Shown: positions 7,597 through 18,096, numbered from the stretch's first letter. The stretch: 64,000 nucleotides of DNA from Streptococcus panodentis (GCF_017884005.1 NZ_QFAY01000004.1:1-64000); one strand, 5' to 3'. Notes: a model not told the origin generated them from the sequence alone. Numbers and translations: made by a program.

Positions 7597-10500
7597 TTAT
7601 TCTGCTTTTCGCTGCTTAATTTCCAGCAATTTTTCACCGAAACGAAGGAGCCCTTCCAGGATCTCATAGTCTTTTTTGCGGTTTACATCAAAAATCACTT
7701 CAATCAGGCCCTGCTGCTCGCCAATTCTTGCTTTGAGCTGAGTGGCTGATAAGGCTTCAAAATAATCCTGAGTCAGGTAAAGCTGCTGAGAGATTTTTTC
7801 AAAGCGGACAATCAAAGACTGCTGTCTGCGTTCAACCAGCTGAACAAAAGAACGGTCCAGATAGGACTTTGTCAGACCGATCTCCAGCAAATAAGCCACT
7901 ACATCTGGGTATTCTCCAAAGCGGTCCATCAGTTCGTCCTGCAATGTTTCGTAGTTTACACGGCTGTCAATCTCACGGATCCGTTTGTAAATTTCAATTT
8001 TCTGACGTTCATCTGCAATATAATCACTAGGAAGATAGGCATCAATCTGCAGATTGATTTCAGCATTGCTCTTCTGACGCTTCTTTTCCTTTCCTTGTTT
8101 TTTGGCAATAGCTTCCTGCAAGAGCTGGGAGTACATTTCAAAACCAACAGAATCAATAAAGCCAGACTGCATACTTCCCAAGATGTTCCCAGCTCCGCGG
8201 ATGGATAGATCCCGCATGGCAATTTTAAAACCAGACCCCAATTCTGTAAAACCTTTGATAGCTTCCAAACGCTTTTCAGAAACCTCTGTTAAAATCTTAT
8301 CGGGCCGATACATGAGATAAGCGTAAGCAATGCGGTTGCTGCGGCCAACCCGTCCCCGAAGCTGATACAAGGTGGACAGCCCCATATGGTCGGCATTTTC
8401 AATAAAAAGGGTATTGGCATTGGGAATATCGACTCCCGTTTCAATAATAGTGGTCGTGACTAGTAGATCATACTGACCATTGACAAAGTCGAACAGGGTG
8501 TTTTCCAGACGAATCTCACTCATCTGACCATGAACATAGCCTATAGAAGCTTCCGGAATCAATTCCCTCAGTTCTGACACTTTCTGCTCAATCGTGTCAA
8601 TCTTATTGTAAAGGTAGTAAACCTGTCCGCCCCGATCTATTTCCCGCAGCACAGCCTCTCGGATAACCGTTGGATTGGTTTCCAAAACATAGGTTTGAAC
8701 AGGATAGCGATTGGTTGGCGGTGTCTCGATAACAGATAAGTCTCGAATCCCCAGCATAGACATGTGGAGGGTTCGCGGAATCGGTGTTGCTGTCAAGGTC
8801 AGAACATCAACTTTCTTTTTTAGCTCCTTCAGTTTTTCCTTGTGCTTAACCCCAAAACGCTGTTCCTCATCAATGACAATCAGGCCCAAATCAGCAAATT
8901 CAACATCTTTGGAGAGCAAACGATGGGTTCCAATGATAATATCTACCTGACCCTTTTGAAGCTTTTCCAACGTCTCTTTCTGTTCTGCCTTGCTCCTGAA
9001 ACGGCTGAGAACATCTACATGGACGGCAAAATCATTGAAACGTTCTCTGAAGTTAGTGTAATGCTGCTGGGCCAAAACAGTAGTCGGAACCAGTATCGCT
9101 ACCTGCTTGTGATCATTGACAGCCTTGAAAGCAGCCCGCATCGCCACCTCCGTCTTGCCAAATCCAACATCACCGACCAAAAGACGATCCATAGGCCGGC
9201 TGCTTTCCATATCTTTTTTGACTTCTTCAATACTCCTCAGCTGGTCTTCTGTCTCCACATAAGGAAAATCATTGTCGAACTCCTCTTGATGCTGGTCATC
9301 AGGAGAAAAGGAGAATCCCTGCAGCTGACTTCGCTCTGCATAGAGCTTGATTAAATCATCCGCAATATCTTCCACCTGATGCTGCACTTTTTGCTTGGTT
9401 TTCTGGAAATGCCCATCATTTAATTTATTGACTTTAGGAGTTTTGCCGTCGCTGGCCACATATTTGGACAGCAGATTGATTTGATCAACCGGAATGGACA
9501 CTCTGTCAGCATTTTGATATTGAATCGTGACATAGTCGCGGTGGACACCAGAAACTTCAATGGTCTCAATTCCCAGATAGCGGCCAATTCCGTGGACATT
9601 GTGAACGACATAATCCCCTTTTTCCAGTTCATTATAATCTTTCAGCCGTTCTGCATTGGAAATATGCTGCCGCCGAATCTTTCGCTTCACTTTCTTATGG
9701 ATAATCTCATGTTCAGTAATGAAGATAATTTTTTCATCAACAAAATTAAATCCCTGACTCAGGCTGCCTTCTATCAGCTGAACAGCTTGTCTATGTATCT
9801 CATCTTCTTTCAGATAATCCAGCTGAATACCATATTCCTGTAAATTTTTTTGTAAATTCTGTAAACCCGCAGCAGAATTAGCCTGCAAAATAACAGTATA
9901 GTTTGATTTTTTATAACGATTGATTTCTTCCTTTAATAAAGGAAACTGACTGAAAAACTCCTGCATAGGATACTGATTGAACTGATACAGAGCATCAAAT
10001 TTCAGATTTCCCAAACCTTTATGAAAATTGGAGAAGAAGGTCGCCGGTTTGTAGGTTCGATACTCCTGGTAGTTGCCTGCAAAATAAAGCTGATTGGACA
10101 TTGCTTTACTGTTTTGTAAATCTTCTGTCAATATTTTTGCTGATTCTAATTCAAACTGAGCATGCTGGTCCATGATTTTTTGAAAATCATCAAAGAAAAT
10201 GGGCGTGTTTACAGGCAGGTAGTCCAGAATGGTCCATTCTTTCTCATAAAAATAAGACAGAAATTTTCGGATATCAGCATGATGAACCTGCTCTTTGGCA
10301 CTGACTAAGATTTCTTCAAAGTAGGATTTCAAAGCTGGATCAACAGCCTTTTCTAGTGTTTTCTCCAGATTTTGCTGTCCTCGGAGATAATCGTCCTTGA
10401 AGAGAAGGATGTCACTGACCGGCTCAATCACAACACTTTGCATATTCTTCAAAGAAGTTTGATTTTCCGGATTGAAGACCCGAATACTATCAATTTCATC

Positions 10501-11088
10501 GCCGAAGAATTCCAAGCGGTAAGGAGCTTGACTGGAAGGTTCAAAAATATCTAAAATATCTCCCCTCAGACTGTACTCCCCCTGACTAAGAACCTGGGAA
10601 ACTTTTTTATAACCTGAATTTGACAGTGACTTGACAAGCTTGTCAAGTTCGTATTCCTGCCCAAGACTTAGTTTTAAACTGGCTTCTTTGAAAACTTTTG
10701 GATTGGGTAAGAAAAGACGGCTGGCTGAGACATTGCTGATGAGGATTCCCTTTTTTTCACTGTCCAGCAAAAAATGTAAAGCTTCCAAACGTGCAAAGGT
10801 CTTTTCTTGAGATGCAAAAACAAATTCCGCTATAGGGGTGTCGTCTGCCAAAAAGGTATAAACCAAGTCTTCTCCTAATAAGGACATGAGGTCGCTTGCC
10901 AGACGCTCTCCCTCATTCTGATTGGAAGTCAGAACCAATAGTTTATCCTGCTCCTCTAAGCTAGAAGCTATCGTGACTGCCTTGGTAGTAGAGGACAAAC
11001 CCAGTACCAGCTGCCTGCTGATTTTATGCAGATTTCTCTTCCAATCTGAAATTTGTTTGTTTTGACTAAAAAAATCAATCAAGTCCAT
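7597..11088 (-). CDS. mfd: Transcription-repair coupling factor Mfd
   Basis: Translocase that removes RNA polymerase stalled at DNA lesions and recruits UvrA. It has an N-terminal UvrB-like region, a CarD/RID domain (LEKGDYVVHNVHGIGRYLGI), helicase motifs GDVGFGKTEVA (Walker A) and DEEQRFGVKHKEKL (Walker B), a motif around TATPIPRTLHMS, and a C-terminal TRCF domain. I chose the ATG at 11088 (MDLIDFFSQNK), four bases after the pth stop. The ORF stays open to 11124 inside pth, giving possible longer forms from 11100 or 11124. The pth-mfd order is conserved. Confidence 0.95.
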   Translation of the reverse strand: MDLIDFFSQNKQISDWKRNLHKISRQLVLGLSSTTKAVTIASSLEEQDKLLVLTSNQNEGERLASDLMSLLGEDLVYTFLADDTPIAEFVFASQEKTFARLEALHFLLDSEKKGILISNVSASRLFLPNPKVFKEASLKLSLGQEYELDKLVKSLSNSGYKKVSQVLSQGEYSLRGDILDIFEPSSQAPYRLEFFGDEIDSIRVFNPENQTSLKNMQSVVIEPVSDILLFKDDYLRGQQNLEKTLEKAVDPALKSYFEEILVSAKEQVHHADIRKFLSYFYEKEWTILDYLPVNTPIFFDDFQKIMDQHAQFELESAKILTEDLQNSKAMSNQLYFAGNYQEYRTYKPATFFSNFHKGLGNLKFDALYQFNQYPMQEFFSQFPLLKEEINRYKKSNYTVILQANSAAGLQNLQKNLQEYGIQLDYLKEDEIHRQAVQLIEGSLSQGFNFVDEKIIFITEHEIIHKKVKRKIRRQHISNAERLKDYNELEKGDYVVHNVHGIGRYLGIETIEVSGVHRDYVTIQYQNADRVSIPVDQINLLSKYVASDGKTPKVNKLNDGHFQKTKQKVQHQVEDIADDLIKLYAERSQLQGFSFSPDDQHQEEFDNDFPYVETEDQLRSIEEVKKDMESSRPMDRLLVGDVGFGKTEVAMRAAFKAVNDHKQVAILVPTTVLAQQHYTNFRERFNDFAVHVDVLSRFRSKAEQKETLEKLQKGQVDIIIGTHRLLSKDVEFADLGLIVIDEEQRFGVKHKEKLKELKKKVDVLTLTATPIPRTLHMSMLGIRDLSVIETPPTNRYPVQTYVLETNPTVIREAVLREIDRGGQVYYLYNKIDTIEQKVSELRELIPEASIGYVHGQMSEIRLENTLFDFVNGQYDLLVTTTIIETGVDIPNANTLFIENADHMGLSTLYQLRGRVGRSNRIAYAYLMYRPDKILTEVSEKRLEAIKGFTELGSGFKIAMRDLSIRGAGNILGSMQSGFIDSVGFEMYSQLLQEAIAKKQGKEKKRQKSNAEINLQIDAYLPSDYIADERQKIEIYKRIREIDSRVNYETLQDELMDRFGEYPDVVAYLLEIGLTKSYLDRSFVQLVERRQQSLIVRFEKISQQLYLTQDYFEALSATQLKARIGEQQGLIEVIFDVNRKKDYEILEGLLRFGEKLLEIKQRKAE

Positions 11089-11092
11089 TGTC

Positions 11093-11662
11093 TTACCCAT
11101 TATACTGCTGCATTGTCTGTTCAAAATTACCAGTCTGTAAATAATGATTTACAGCGTTGTCAACCTTATCTATTGTGTTGAGAATCGTGATATAATCATC
11201 CTTTTCAAATTTCCCTAAAACATGATGGATGACTGTCATTCCTGCCTTGGGTCGGCCAATTCCGATTTTAATGCGTTTAAACTCTTGGCTCCCCAAATGC
11301 CTGATAATTGATTTTATCCCATTATGACCGCCAGCCGAACCTTTGGAGCGCAGACGGATTTTGCCGACTTCCATATCTAAATCATCGTAAATGACCACTA
11401 AATCACCTATTTCCAGACCATAATAAGCTAACAAGGCCTGAACCGCCTTGCCGCTTTCATTCATAAAAGTGATGGGTTTGACAAAATAAATCTTTTCGCC
11501 CTTCAAGAATGCTGAGGCTATATCTGCTTGGAAAATGCTGTCCCTTGTAAATTTCAAGTCAAGTTCTTTACAAATCTTGTCAATCAGCATGAAACCAACA
11601 TTATGTTTTGTTTCAGCATATTTCTCTCCCGGATTGCCTAGACCAACAATTAACTTCGTCAT
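11093..11662 (-). CDS. pth: Peptidyl-tRNA hydrolase
   Basis: Hydrolyses peptidyl-tRNA released from stalled ribosomes, recycling tRNA. 189 residues, the usual length. The N-terminal glycine motif [10 protein letters not shown], catalytic His20 in KHNVGF, and family motifs [10 protein letters not shown] and [16 protein letters not shown] are all present. It begins a transcript with mfd; a terminator from ychF lies just upstream. Confidence 0.97.
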   Translation of the reverse strand: MTKLIVGLGNPGEKYAETKHNVGFMLIDKICKELDLKFTRDSIFQADIASAFLKGEKIYFVKPITFMNESGKAVQALLAYYGLEIGDLVVIYDDLDMEVGKIRLRSKGSAGGHNGIKSIIRHLGSQEFKRIKIGIGRPKAGMTVIHHVLGKFEKDDYITILNTIDKVDNAVNHYLQTGNFEQTMQQYNG

Positions 11663-11687
11663 ATTTCTCCTTTACAAAAGCCAAAAG

Positions 11688-11707
11688 GGCTGGAAAAAAT
11701 TCCAACC
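11688..11707 (-). terminator. ychF terminator
   Basis: Minus-strand hairpin GGTTGGAA-TTTT-TTCCAGCC followed by CTTTT, placed between the ychF stop and pth start. Moderate strength; read-through into pth is possible. Confidence 0.6.
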
Positions 11708-11732
11708 TTGCTATTATTGAGTTTACACTTCT

Positions 11733-12848
11733 TTACACATTAAATCTAAATTCCATAATATCGCCGTCCTGTACGATATATTCTTTCCCTTCTTCACGCA
11801 AACGGCCAGCTTCTTTGACCGCTTTTTCACTGCCATAATGCACCAAATCGTCATAAGACATGGTAACAGCCCGAATAAAGCCTTTTTCAAAATCTGAATG
11901 GATAATGCCGGCTGCCTGCGGCGCTTTCATGCCGCGCTTAAAAGTCCAAGCTCGAACCTCTTTTTCACCAGCTGTAAAGTAGGTGCCAAGCCCCAAGAGA
12001 TGATAAGCCGCTCGTGTCAGCTTGTCTACGCCTGATTCTGTCAAGCCGATTGCTTCAAGAAATTCCTGCTTATCTTCCTCATCAAGCTCAGAAATTTCCT
12101 CTTCTGCACGCGCTGAAATGACGACCACCTCAGCCTTTTCTGTAGCTGCAAAATCACGAATCTGCTGGACATATCCGATACTGTCAGGATCTGCTACTTC
12201 TTCTTCACTAACATTCGCTACATAAAGAACAGGCTTGGTTGTCAGTAAAAAGAGTCCTTTGACAACTTTTTCTTCTTCCTCTGTAAAGTCAACAGTCCGC
12301 GCTGACAGACCATCCTCTAAAACCGGCTTGATTTTCTGCAGTACATTAAATTCAGCGACTGAATCTTTATCTTTCTGGGTACGGGCCATTTTCTCTACCC
12401 GTGCATAGCGTTTATTGATACTTTCCAAATCAGCTAAGATGAGTTCCAGATTGATGGTTTCGATATCGGCCATGGGATCTACAAAGGCCGACTCACGGCC
12501 TTGCTCACGCATGACATTTTCATCATCAAAAGCCCGGACTACATGGACAATGGCGTCTACTTCACGAATATTTGCCAAAAATTTATTTCCCAATCCTTCG
12601 CCTTTGGAAGCCCCTTTGACAATCCCGGCAATATCCGTAAATTCAAAGGTAGTTGGGACTTTTTTCTGTGGTTTAATCAATTCTGTTAATGTATCCAGAC
12701 GCGCATCCGGTACTTCTACCCGTCCGACATTGGGATCAATCGTCGCAAAGGGATAATTGGCAGCTTCTGCTCCTGCTTTCGTAATTGCATTAAATAAGGT
12801 TGATTTCCCGACATTGGGTAAACCGACAATTCCTGCTGTTAAAGCCAT
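11733..12848 (-). CDS. ychF: Redox-regulated ATPase/GTPase YchF (Obg family)
   Basis: Ribosome-associated P-loop NTPase (OLA1/YchF) linked to stress and translation control, preferring ATP in studied members. 371 residues: Walker A GLPNVGKST at about 8-16, switch region with DIAGIVKGASKGEGLGNKFL, the NVSEEE segment, a coiled-coil insert, and a C-terminal TGS domain ending in QDGDIMEFRFNV. The ychF-pth-mfd order is standard in streptococci. Confidence 0.96.
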   Translation of the reverse strand: MALTAGIVGLPNVGKSTLFNAITKAGAEAANYPFATIDPNVGRVEVPDARLDTLTELIKPQKKVPTTFEFTDIAGIVKGASKGEGLGNKFLANIREVDAIVHVVRAFDDENVMREQGRESAFVDPMADIETINLELILADLESINKRYARVEKMARTQKDKDSVAEFNVLQKIKPVLEDGLSARTVDFTEEEEKVVKGLFLLTTKPVLYVANVSEEEVADPDSIGYVQQIRDFAATEKAEVVVISARAEEEISELDEEDKQEFLEAIGLTESGVDKLTRAAYHLLGLGTYFTAGEKEVRAWTFKRGMKAPQAAGIIHSDFEKGFIRAVTMSYDDLVHYGSEKAVKEAGRLREEGKEYIVQDGDIMEFRFNV

Positions 12849-12938
12849 GTAGCTCTTCCTTTCATCTTTTCAATCCAAACCATTATACCATAAAAGCCTT
12901 TAGGAAACAGCGGATTTTCTCTAAAAATTCCTCCTTTC

Positions 12939-12982
12939 TTTACAGAAATGTAAAATAACTTCAATAGTCAATATGGTATAAT
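12939..12982 (+). promoter_or_regulatory. Promoter of the DUF1307 lipoprotein gene with TTTACA-N4-TGTAAA dyad
   Basis: Extended -10 TGGTATAAT (TATAAT 12977-12982) with no clear -35. A perfect inverted repeat TTTACA-gaaa-TGTAAA (12939-12954) sits upstream, where a regulator could bind. The same spaced dyad occurs at 49014 and 49112. Confidence 0.55.
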
Positions 12983-13012
12983 AAAATTAAGATTTTATTA
13001 AAGGAGCACATC

Positions 13013-13507
13013 ATGAAAAAGAATGCTATAAAAACACTTTTTCTTTCTTTTGTTGCAGTTTTTTCCCTCTTCCTCTTGGCAGCCTGCGGCAGCAGCACTA
13101 AAAAAGGCTATTTCCAATACATTGACAAGACAAGCATGCGTGACAGCAGAATTACCGTCACCTATCAGGGAGACAAGGTAACAACCAACGAAACCACTAA
13201 TATTGTTTACTATGAGTCTTCCGGCATGACCAAAGAAGATGTCAAAGAGCAAACAGACTCTTATGCAAACTTGTTAAAAGGCATTAAGGGAGTTTCTTAC
13301 AAAGTTGAATATAAAAATGATTATGCTCAGGAAAAATTGTCTATTGATTTCAGCAAGGCTAATATCAAAGAACTGCAAAGCAAAAATTTGATTGAGACTT
13401 CCGGTAATCAAGAGGCTGACTATATCAGCTACAAAGAAACCCAAAAATTGTTAAAAAATACAGGTTACAGCGAAGTTAAAGACGGCAAATTTGAAAATTT
13501 GGAATAA
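13013..13507 (+). CDS. YehR-like lipoprotein (DUF1307)
   Basis: 164-residue secreted lipoprotein: signal peptide with hydrophobic core FLSFVAVFSLFLLA and lipobox LLAACG, then a soluble domain (TSMRDSRITVTYQGDKVT...) of the DUF1307/YehR type. The function of the family is not established. The RBS AAAGGAG precedes the ATG at 13013. It stands alone, divergent from ychF, with its own promoter and a strong terminator. Membrane attachment is predicted from the lipobox. Confidence 0.85.
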   Translation: MKKNAIKTLFLSFVAVFSLFLLAACGSSTKKGYFQYIDKTSMRDSRITVTYQGDKVTTNETTNIVYYESSGMTKEDVKEQTDSYANLLKGIKGVSYKVEYKNDYAQEKLSIDFSKANIKELQSKNLIETSGNQEADYISYKETQKLLKNTGYSEVKDGKFENLE

Positions 13508-13510
13508 CCT

Positions 13511-13546
13511 AAAAAAGATTTGGATTTTTTTCCAAATCTTTTTTTG
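13511..13546 (+). terminator. Terminator after the DUF1307 lipoprotein gene
   Basis: Stem AAAAAAGATTTGGA/TCCAAATCTTTTTT with a short T loop and T-run; nearly symmetrical, so it may be bidirectional. Confidence 0.85.
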
Positions 13547-13622
13547 CTGCTCTCTATCGGAAGAAGTCCGAAAAAGTCCCTCAAGATTTCTCGTGTCCTG
13601 AGGAGCAGGTTCCTATCTGCTA

Positions 13623-13823
13623 TTATCGTCGCAGCAAGTCTGCCTTCATTTTCTCCAATCGACGAAGTTTGGTTTCGTCTTTTTTGGCCTCACTGATATA
13701 ACGAAGCCATTCTTTTTTGTGGCTGGGCGGCAGGGAAGAAAAATGAGTCCTTGCTTCTCCATCCAGCTTATTTTCAAGCTCCAACAAAGCCTGATTAATA
13801 TTTTCTGCTGAAAAATCTGTCAT
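13623..13823 (-). CDS. Short YdeI/OmpD-associated-type protein (C-terminal domain only)
   Basis: 66 residues from the ATG at 13823, which has AGGAG about nine bases upstream; the ORF stays open to 13874 without a good RBS. The segment LPPSHKKEWLRYISEAKKDE followed by RRLEKMKADLLRR matches the C-terminal helical part of the YdeI family (bacteriocin-protection, DUF1905-associated), which is normally much longer. This is therefore either a stand-alone version or a remnant. Function is unknown. Confidence 0.65.
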   Translation of the reverse strand: MTDFSAENINQALLELENKLDGEARTHFSSLPPSHKKEWLRYISEAKKDETKLRRLEKMKADLLRR

Positions 13824-13989
13824 CGCTGTCTGCTCCTTTCTGTCAGTCCATCTTTCCAAGGAATAGTATAACATATTTGGCAGAGATTCTAAACTGAAAG
13901 CGGAAGCTTCTGTAAAGAAAGAACAGCATGACCGGAATTACGGATTAGGCAGGACTTGGCCATTTCATCTATTTGCTCCAAGCAGCACC

Positions 13990-14184
13990 TTAGTCAATAA
14001 CCTTTTTCATTTTTCTTTCAAAATCATAGCGGCTCATCATAACAACATGCTGGCAATTGCTGCAGCGAATCTTAATATCAGCACCCAGACGGGTAATTTC
14101 CCATCGGTTGGCCTTTTTGCCAGTTGACTTAATCGTACAGGCATGGGGCTTTTTCATTTCAACAAAAGTTCCAATTTGATACAT
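13990..14184 (-). CDS. DUF951 (YyzM) small zinc-ribbon-like protein
   Basis: 64 residues starting MYQIGTFVEMKKPHACTIKS with two cysteines in IRCSNCQHVV. This is the DUF951/YyzM family, found next to replication genes near oriC in many Firmicutes. The cysteines and basic character suggest nucleic-acid or ribosome binding, but no role is established. An RBS (AAGGAGG) immediately precedes the ATG. It lies downstream of dagK on the same strand. Confidence 0.85.
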   Translation of the reverse strand: MYQIGTFVEMKKPHACTIKSTGKKANRWEITRLGADIKIRCSNCQHVVMMSRYDFERKMKKVID

Positions 14185-14366
14185 TTTTTCCTCCTTATGC
14201 TCAAACTATGAGAATGCAAACCAGACAGGGACGTGTCAGCAATACTGGAGATTACGGCTGATAAGTCTGTCCTGCCGCCTGAATCTTTCTTCGCTTTCGA
14301 GTCTATCGTCTCAGACTGTTGAAGTTAGGCGAGTTACTAACGATAGTTTATAAAAAAGAAAGAACC

Positions 14367-15248
14367 TTAAGCATAGATTTTGCGTACTTGACAGATAAAA
14401 GTCTCCTCTTGCAGCAGCACACTTTCTCCATCTATCTGAGCCAAGGTGGGCTCAGAACATTTCAGCTTTACAGCAGTGTAAACCTTATGCTGCAGTTTTT
14501 TACTGGAATCATGCTGTCGAAACAGCAAGGCCAGCAGGCCGCTGATGTGATAATAGAGATTTCTTTTCTGCAGATACACCAAGTCCAAATGCTCTGTCTC
14601 CACTGAAGCCTGCGGCCAGATCATCACTCCGCCGCCAAAATAGGCTGTATTGGCTAATACAAAAAGAAAGGGATTTTTGAACTTCACCTGCCGTCCCTCT
14701 GCATCCGTCAAGCTAATTGAGGCGCTTTTTTTGCTGAAAACTGAGCGGATTCCAAAAACTAAATAGATGAATTTCCCGAGATGAAGACGGTTGAAGAACG
14801 ATTTCAAGGCAGAATGCTCAGAGTAGTTGATAACGCGTGCGTCAAATCCGATTCCCAGACTGTTTAAAATCAAATAATTCTTAGATTTAAAGACATGGAT
14901 TGTTCTGGTTCTGTTGGTATTCATAGCCTCTAAAACCTTCTCTGCTGGCAAGCCGCCAAATCCTTTGATGAAATCATTTGCTGACCCGGCCGGCAGATAG
15001 GCTAAAGGCTCCTCTTTCGGCCAGTAACTGAGAACCTTTGACAGAGTTCCATCTCCCCCGATGACCAGCAGCCGATCCTTAGAAGCTTGATAGTTTTGTA
15101 AAATTCTTTCCAACTGCTTCCATTCATCGTCCTTTTGCTGAGTTACATAAATGTTTATCTCCAAGTCTGCATAAGTCTCCTGCAGACGCCTGGCTTTTGT
15201 CAGCCCGCTTTTATCTCCCGAATGAGGATTGACGAGTAAGTAGATCAT
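14367..15248 (-). CDS. Diacylglycerol/lipid kinase (DagK family)
   Basis: 293-residue soluble lipid kinase of the DAGK catalytic family, probably phosphorylating diacylglycerol so it can re-enter phospholipid synthesis. Visible motifs: YLLVNPHSGDKSGLTKARRL at the N-terminus, nucleotide-binding GGDGTLSKVL, and PAGSANDFIKGFG; the acidic VMIWPQASVETEHLDL segment follows. Substrate preference cannot be read from sequence. It is located between dnaN and the DUF951 gene, as in other streptococci. Confidence 0.88.
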   Translation of the reverse strand: MIYLLVNPHSGDKSGLTKARRLQETYADLEINIYVTQQKDDEWKQLERILQNYQASKDRLLVIGGDGTLSKVLSYWPKEEPLAYLPAGSANDFIKGFGGLPAEKVLEAMNTNRTRTIHVFKSKNYLILNSLGIGFDARVINYSEHSALKSFFNRLHLGKFIYLVFGIRSVFSKKSASISLTDAEGRQVKFKNPFLFVLANTAYFGGGVMIWPQASVETEHLDLVYLQKRNLYYHISGLLALLFRQHDSSKKLQHKVYTAVKLKCSEPTLAQIDGESVLLQEETFICQVRKIYA

Positions 15249-15449
15249 GCCTGTATTATATCATATTTCCAAAAGTATAGTCTTCTAAAACCCAAGCAAT
15301 ACCTTCTTAGACTTTTTGCAAAAGATCCATCACTCCATGGATGACAGCACAGCAATCTGGGATTCCGTCTCACTTTCGAACCTGCCTGTTCCGGCTATTC
15401 TTATTCAGAAAGTAGAAAAAGACTGAAAAACAGCCTTTTCTTCTATTTT

Positions 15450-16586
15450 TTAATTGGTTCTGACTGGAGTAATCAGCTGAATAAAACTGTCTGCTTCATC
15501 ATCCGGCACCAGAGTGAAAGGTCGGACAGAAGAAATAAAGCTAATGGTCACTTTCTCACTGTCAATAGCTTTTAAAGCCTCTATCAGATAAGTTGGGTTA
15601 AAGCTGATAGTTAAATCTGTTCCGGAGACGCTCTCTGTATCAATTTCTTCATTGACCCGGCCGACTTCTGGTGAATTGACATGGGCTCTGACCACTCCCT
15701 CCATGATTTCCAGCTTCACTGTTCCATTCTGAGTAGCATTGGATAAAAGACGAGCCCGCTCCATAGCATAGCGGAGGATGTCTGTATCAAAGGTCACCAC
15801 GCTTGAAAAGTCAGTCGGTATCAAGCGGTCGGTATCCGGATAGTTCCCTTCCAAAAGACGGGTATAAAAGCTGATATGATCGCTTCTGAAAAGAATTTGA
15901 TGATTGGCAAAGAAAACCTCTACTGTTTCAATATCATCGGTAAAAACAGCTGCAAATTCGCGCAGAGAGCGGCTGGGAATGACCACGTCGAAGTTATCCC
16001 CAGTTTTTTCCAGAACAATCTTCTTCTGGCTCATTCGATGAGAATCTGTCGCCACTGTTTTCAGAGACTGATGATCCGTCAAAACAAAATGTACACCTGT
16101 CAAAATGGGACGGCTCTCCTGTGTGCTGGCTGCAAATGCTGTTTCATTAATCAACTGCTTGAGAACCTTTGTTTCCAGCACCAAGGGATTATTGGCTGCA
16201 ATTTCCTGAATGCGCGGATACTGATCTGCATCTTTCCCCTTGAGGGTAATTTCTGATTTGCCGCTGGTCAAAACAATTTGTTTCTGCTCAATCTCTTTCA
16301 CATCAAGAACAACATCCGGCAGACTGGAAACAACATTGATAAAGAAAGCAGCTTCCAAAAGAATAGAGCCTGAGGAATTGATTAAGAGACCGGCATCTTC
16401 GTTTTGAGTAGAAATAAAATTTTCAATGGAAATCTGCCCATTTGAACCAATAAGGGTAATGCCTTCTTTGGTAACATCAATTTTGACTGTTGACAGAATA
16501 GGGATTGCATTTTTGTGACTGATAGCTCGCTTGGTTGTATTCAAAGCTTGTAAGAATAAATTTGTATTAATAGAAAAATGAATCAT
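15450..16586 (-). CDS. dnaN: DNA polymerase III sliding clamp (beta subunit)
   Basis: 378 residues, the normal length for the three-domain clamp that tethers replicative polymerase. N-terminus MIHFSINTNLFLQALNTTKR; family features TGVHFVLTDHQSLKTVATDSHR and LRYAMERARLLS are visible; the C-terminus ends in LITPVRTN. It lies downstream of dnaA on the same strand with 157 bases between, a region carrying several DnaA boxes. Confidence 0.98.
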   Translation of the reverse strand: MIHFSINTNLFLQALNTTKRAISHKNAIPILSTVKIDVTKEGITLIGSNGQISIENFISTQNEDAGLLINSSGSILLEAAFFINVVSSLPDVVLDVKEIEQKQIVLTSGKSEITLKGKDADQYPRIQEIAANNPLVLETKVLKQLINETAFAASTQESRPILTGVHFVLTDHQSLKTVATDSHRMSQKKIVLEKTGDNFDVVIPSRSLREFAAVFTDDIETVEVFFANHQILFRSDHISFYTRLLEGNYPDTDRLIPTDFSSVVTFDTDILRYAMERARLLSNATQNGTVKLEIMEGVVRAHVNSPEVGRVNEEIDTESVSGTDLTISFNPTYLIEALKAIDSEKVTISFISSVRPFTLVPDDEADSFIQLITPVRTN

Positions 16587-16638
16587 CAGGACTCCTTTAT
16601 TTATTTAAGATTATAAGATTAATAGTAATAGTAGGTTG

Positions 16639-16740
16639 TGTGGATTCTGTGGAAAAAGCTTCTGCTCTTATCATGGACAGGTCATTGGACTTGTTCACAA
16701 AGTGTGGATAAGTCATAAAACTTTTCTCTTTTTTTCCACA
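16639..16740. promoter_or_regulatory. DnaA-box cluster between dnaA and dnaN
   Basis: Four 9-mers: TGTGGATTC (16639), TGTGGAAAA (16648), TGTGGATAA (16703; perfect complement of TTATCCACA) and TTTTCCACA (16732). This is the second half of a bipartite origin, and may also control dnaN transcription. Confidence 0.8.
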
Positions 16741-16743
16741 AGC

Positions 16744-18096
16744 TTATTTTATCTTGTTTTTGATGCTCTCGATTTCCAGACGCAGATTATCGTCAGTTTC
16801 CAGCATAGTTTTGATTTTTCCGTGTGCATGGATGACTGTGGTATGGTCTTTTCCGCCAAATTCACGGCCGATTTTAGGCAGGCTGTTGTCTGTCAGCTCG
16901 CGGGTCAGGTACATAGCGACCTGTCTGGCCAAAACAATATTCTGCACTCGGCGGCTGCCCTTCATTTCTTTGACACTGACACCGTAGAAATTGCCAACTT
17001 CAGTCTGAATCTTATCGATAGGAATGACTGTCACCTGACTGGAATCCTGTTTGCGGGCTCGGATGGCTTCGGCTGCGATATCAATCGTGATTTCTTTCAG
17101 GCTGCGGACTCTGGCAATAAGACTGATATCATTGAGGGCGCCTTCCAAATCGCGGACATTGGAGTCAAACTGGCCTGCCAGATATTCCAGCGTATCATTA
17201 GGGAAGATATACTCTAAATCCTCTACCTTATTGCGCAAAATGGCAATCCGAGTTTCAAAATCCGGCGGTGTGATGTTTTGAGTCAGGCCCCATTTGAAGC
17301 GCGTGACCAATCTTTCTTCAAGATTGTCTAAGTAATCAGGGCTTCGGTCGCTTGTTAAGACAATTTGCTTGTTTTCTCCATGTAAAGCATTAAAAGTATG
17401 GAAAAATTCTTCTTGAGTTGATACTTTTTTTCCGCCCAAAGACTGAATATCATCAATCAAGAGCAAATCCAGGCTGCGGTAAAGCTTTTTGAAGTTATCC
17501 ATATCGCCCAGACGGAGGTGTTCCAGAAAATCATTGATAAAGGTCTCAGCCGGGATATACTTGACACGCGCATCAGGAATATTTTCCAGAATCTGATTGC
17601 CGATAGCATTGAGCAGGTGCGTCTTGCCGAGACCAGGCCCTCCGTAGATGAAAAGAGGATTGTAGGTCGTGGCCAAATTTTCAGAAACTGCCAAGGCAGC
17701 AGCTTTGGCCCAGATATTGCCGTCTCCCTGGACAAAATTATCAAAGGTATATTTGGATTTTAAGCCCGTTTCAATAGCCGGCAGACTGGGCTTAACAGTG
17801 CTGTTTTCGGAAGCTGCAGCAGCTTTGGCAGGCAGTTCTTCTTGTCTTTCGTCTTCAAAAATGTACTTACAGGCAATTTGATCATTGAAAATTTCAAAAC
17901 CGGCTGTGAGGATTACGCCGACCAAATTCTGTTCCCAAAAGAGCTGTTTAACAGGACTGTCAAGAAAGATAACAGCTTGCTTGTTTTCCACTTTAATCAG
18001 CTGAGCTTCGGCTACAAAAAAATCATAAGTTGTCTGTTTCAGCTGCGCTGCCGCCAATTCCAAAATACGATTCCAGAAATCTTGCTCTTTGGTCAT
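16744..18096 (-). CDS. dnaA: Chromosomal replication initiator DnaA
   Basis: AAA+ initiator that binds DnaA boxes and melts oriC. 450 residues: N-terminal domain I (about 1-80), a short variable linker, AAA+ domain with Walker A GGPGLGKT at 152-159 and Walker B LLLIDDIQ, and C-terminal domain IV with the DnaA signature [15 protein letters not shown]. Flanked on both sides by DnaA-box clusters. Start ATG 18096. Confidence 0.99.
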   Translation of the reverse strand: MTKEQDFWNRILELAAAQLKQTTYDFFVAEAQLIKVENKQAVIFLDSPVKQLFWEQNLVGVILTAGFEIFNDQIACKYIFEDERQEELPAKAAAASENSTVKPSLPAIETGLKSKYTFDNFVQGDGNIWAKAAALAVSENLATTYNPLFIYGGPGLGKTHLLNAIGNQILENIPDARVKYIPAETFINDFLEHLRLGDMDNFKKLYRSLDLLLIDDIQSLGGKKVSTQEEFFHTFNALHGENKQIVLTSDRSPDYLDNLEERLVTRFKWGLTQNITPPDFETRIAILRNKVEDLEYIFPNDTLEYLAGQFDSNVRDLEGALNDISLIARVRSLKEITIDIAAEAIRARKQDSSQVTVIPIDKIQTEVGNFYGVSVKEMKGSRRVQNIVLARQVAMYLTRELTDNSLPKIGREFGGKDHTTVIHAHGKIKTMLETDDNLRLEIESIKNKIK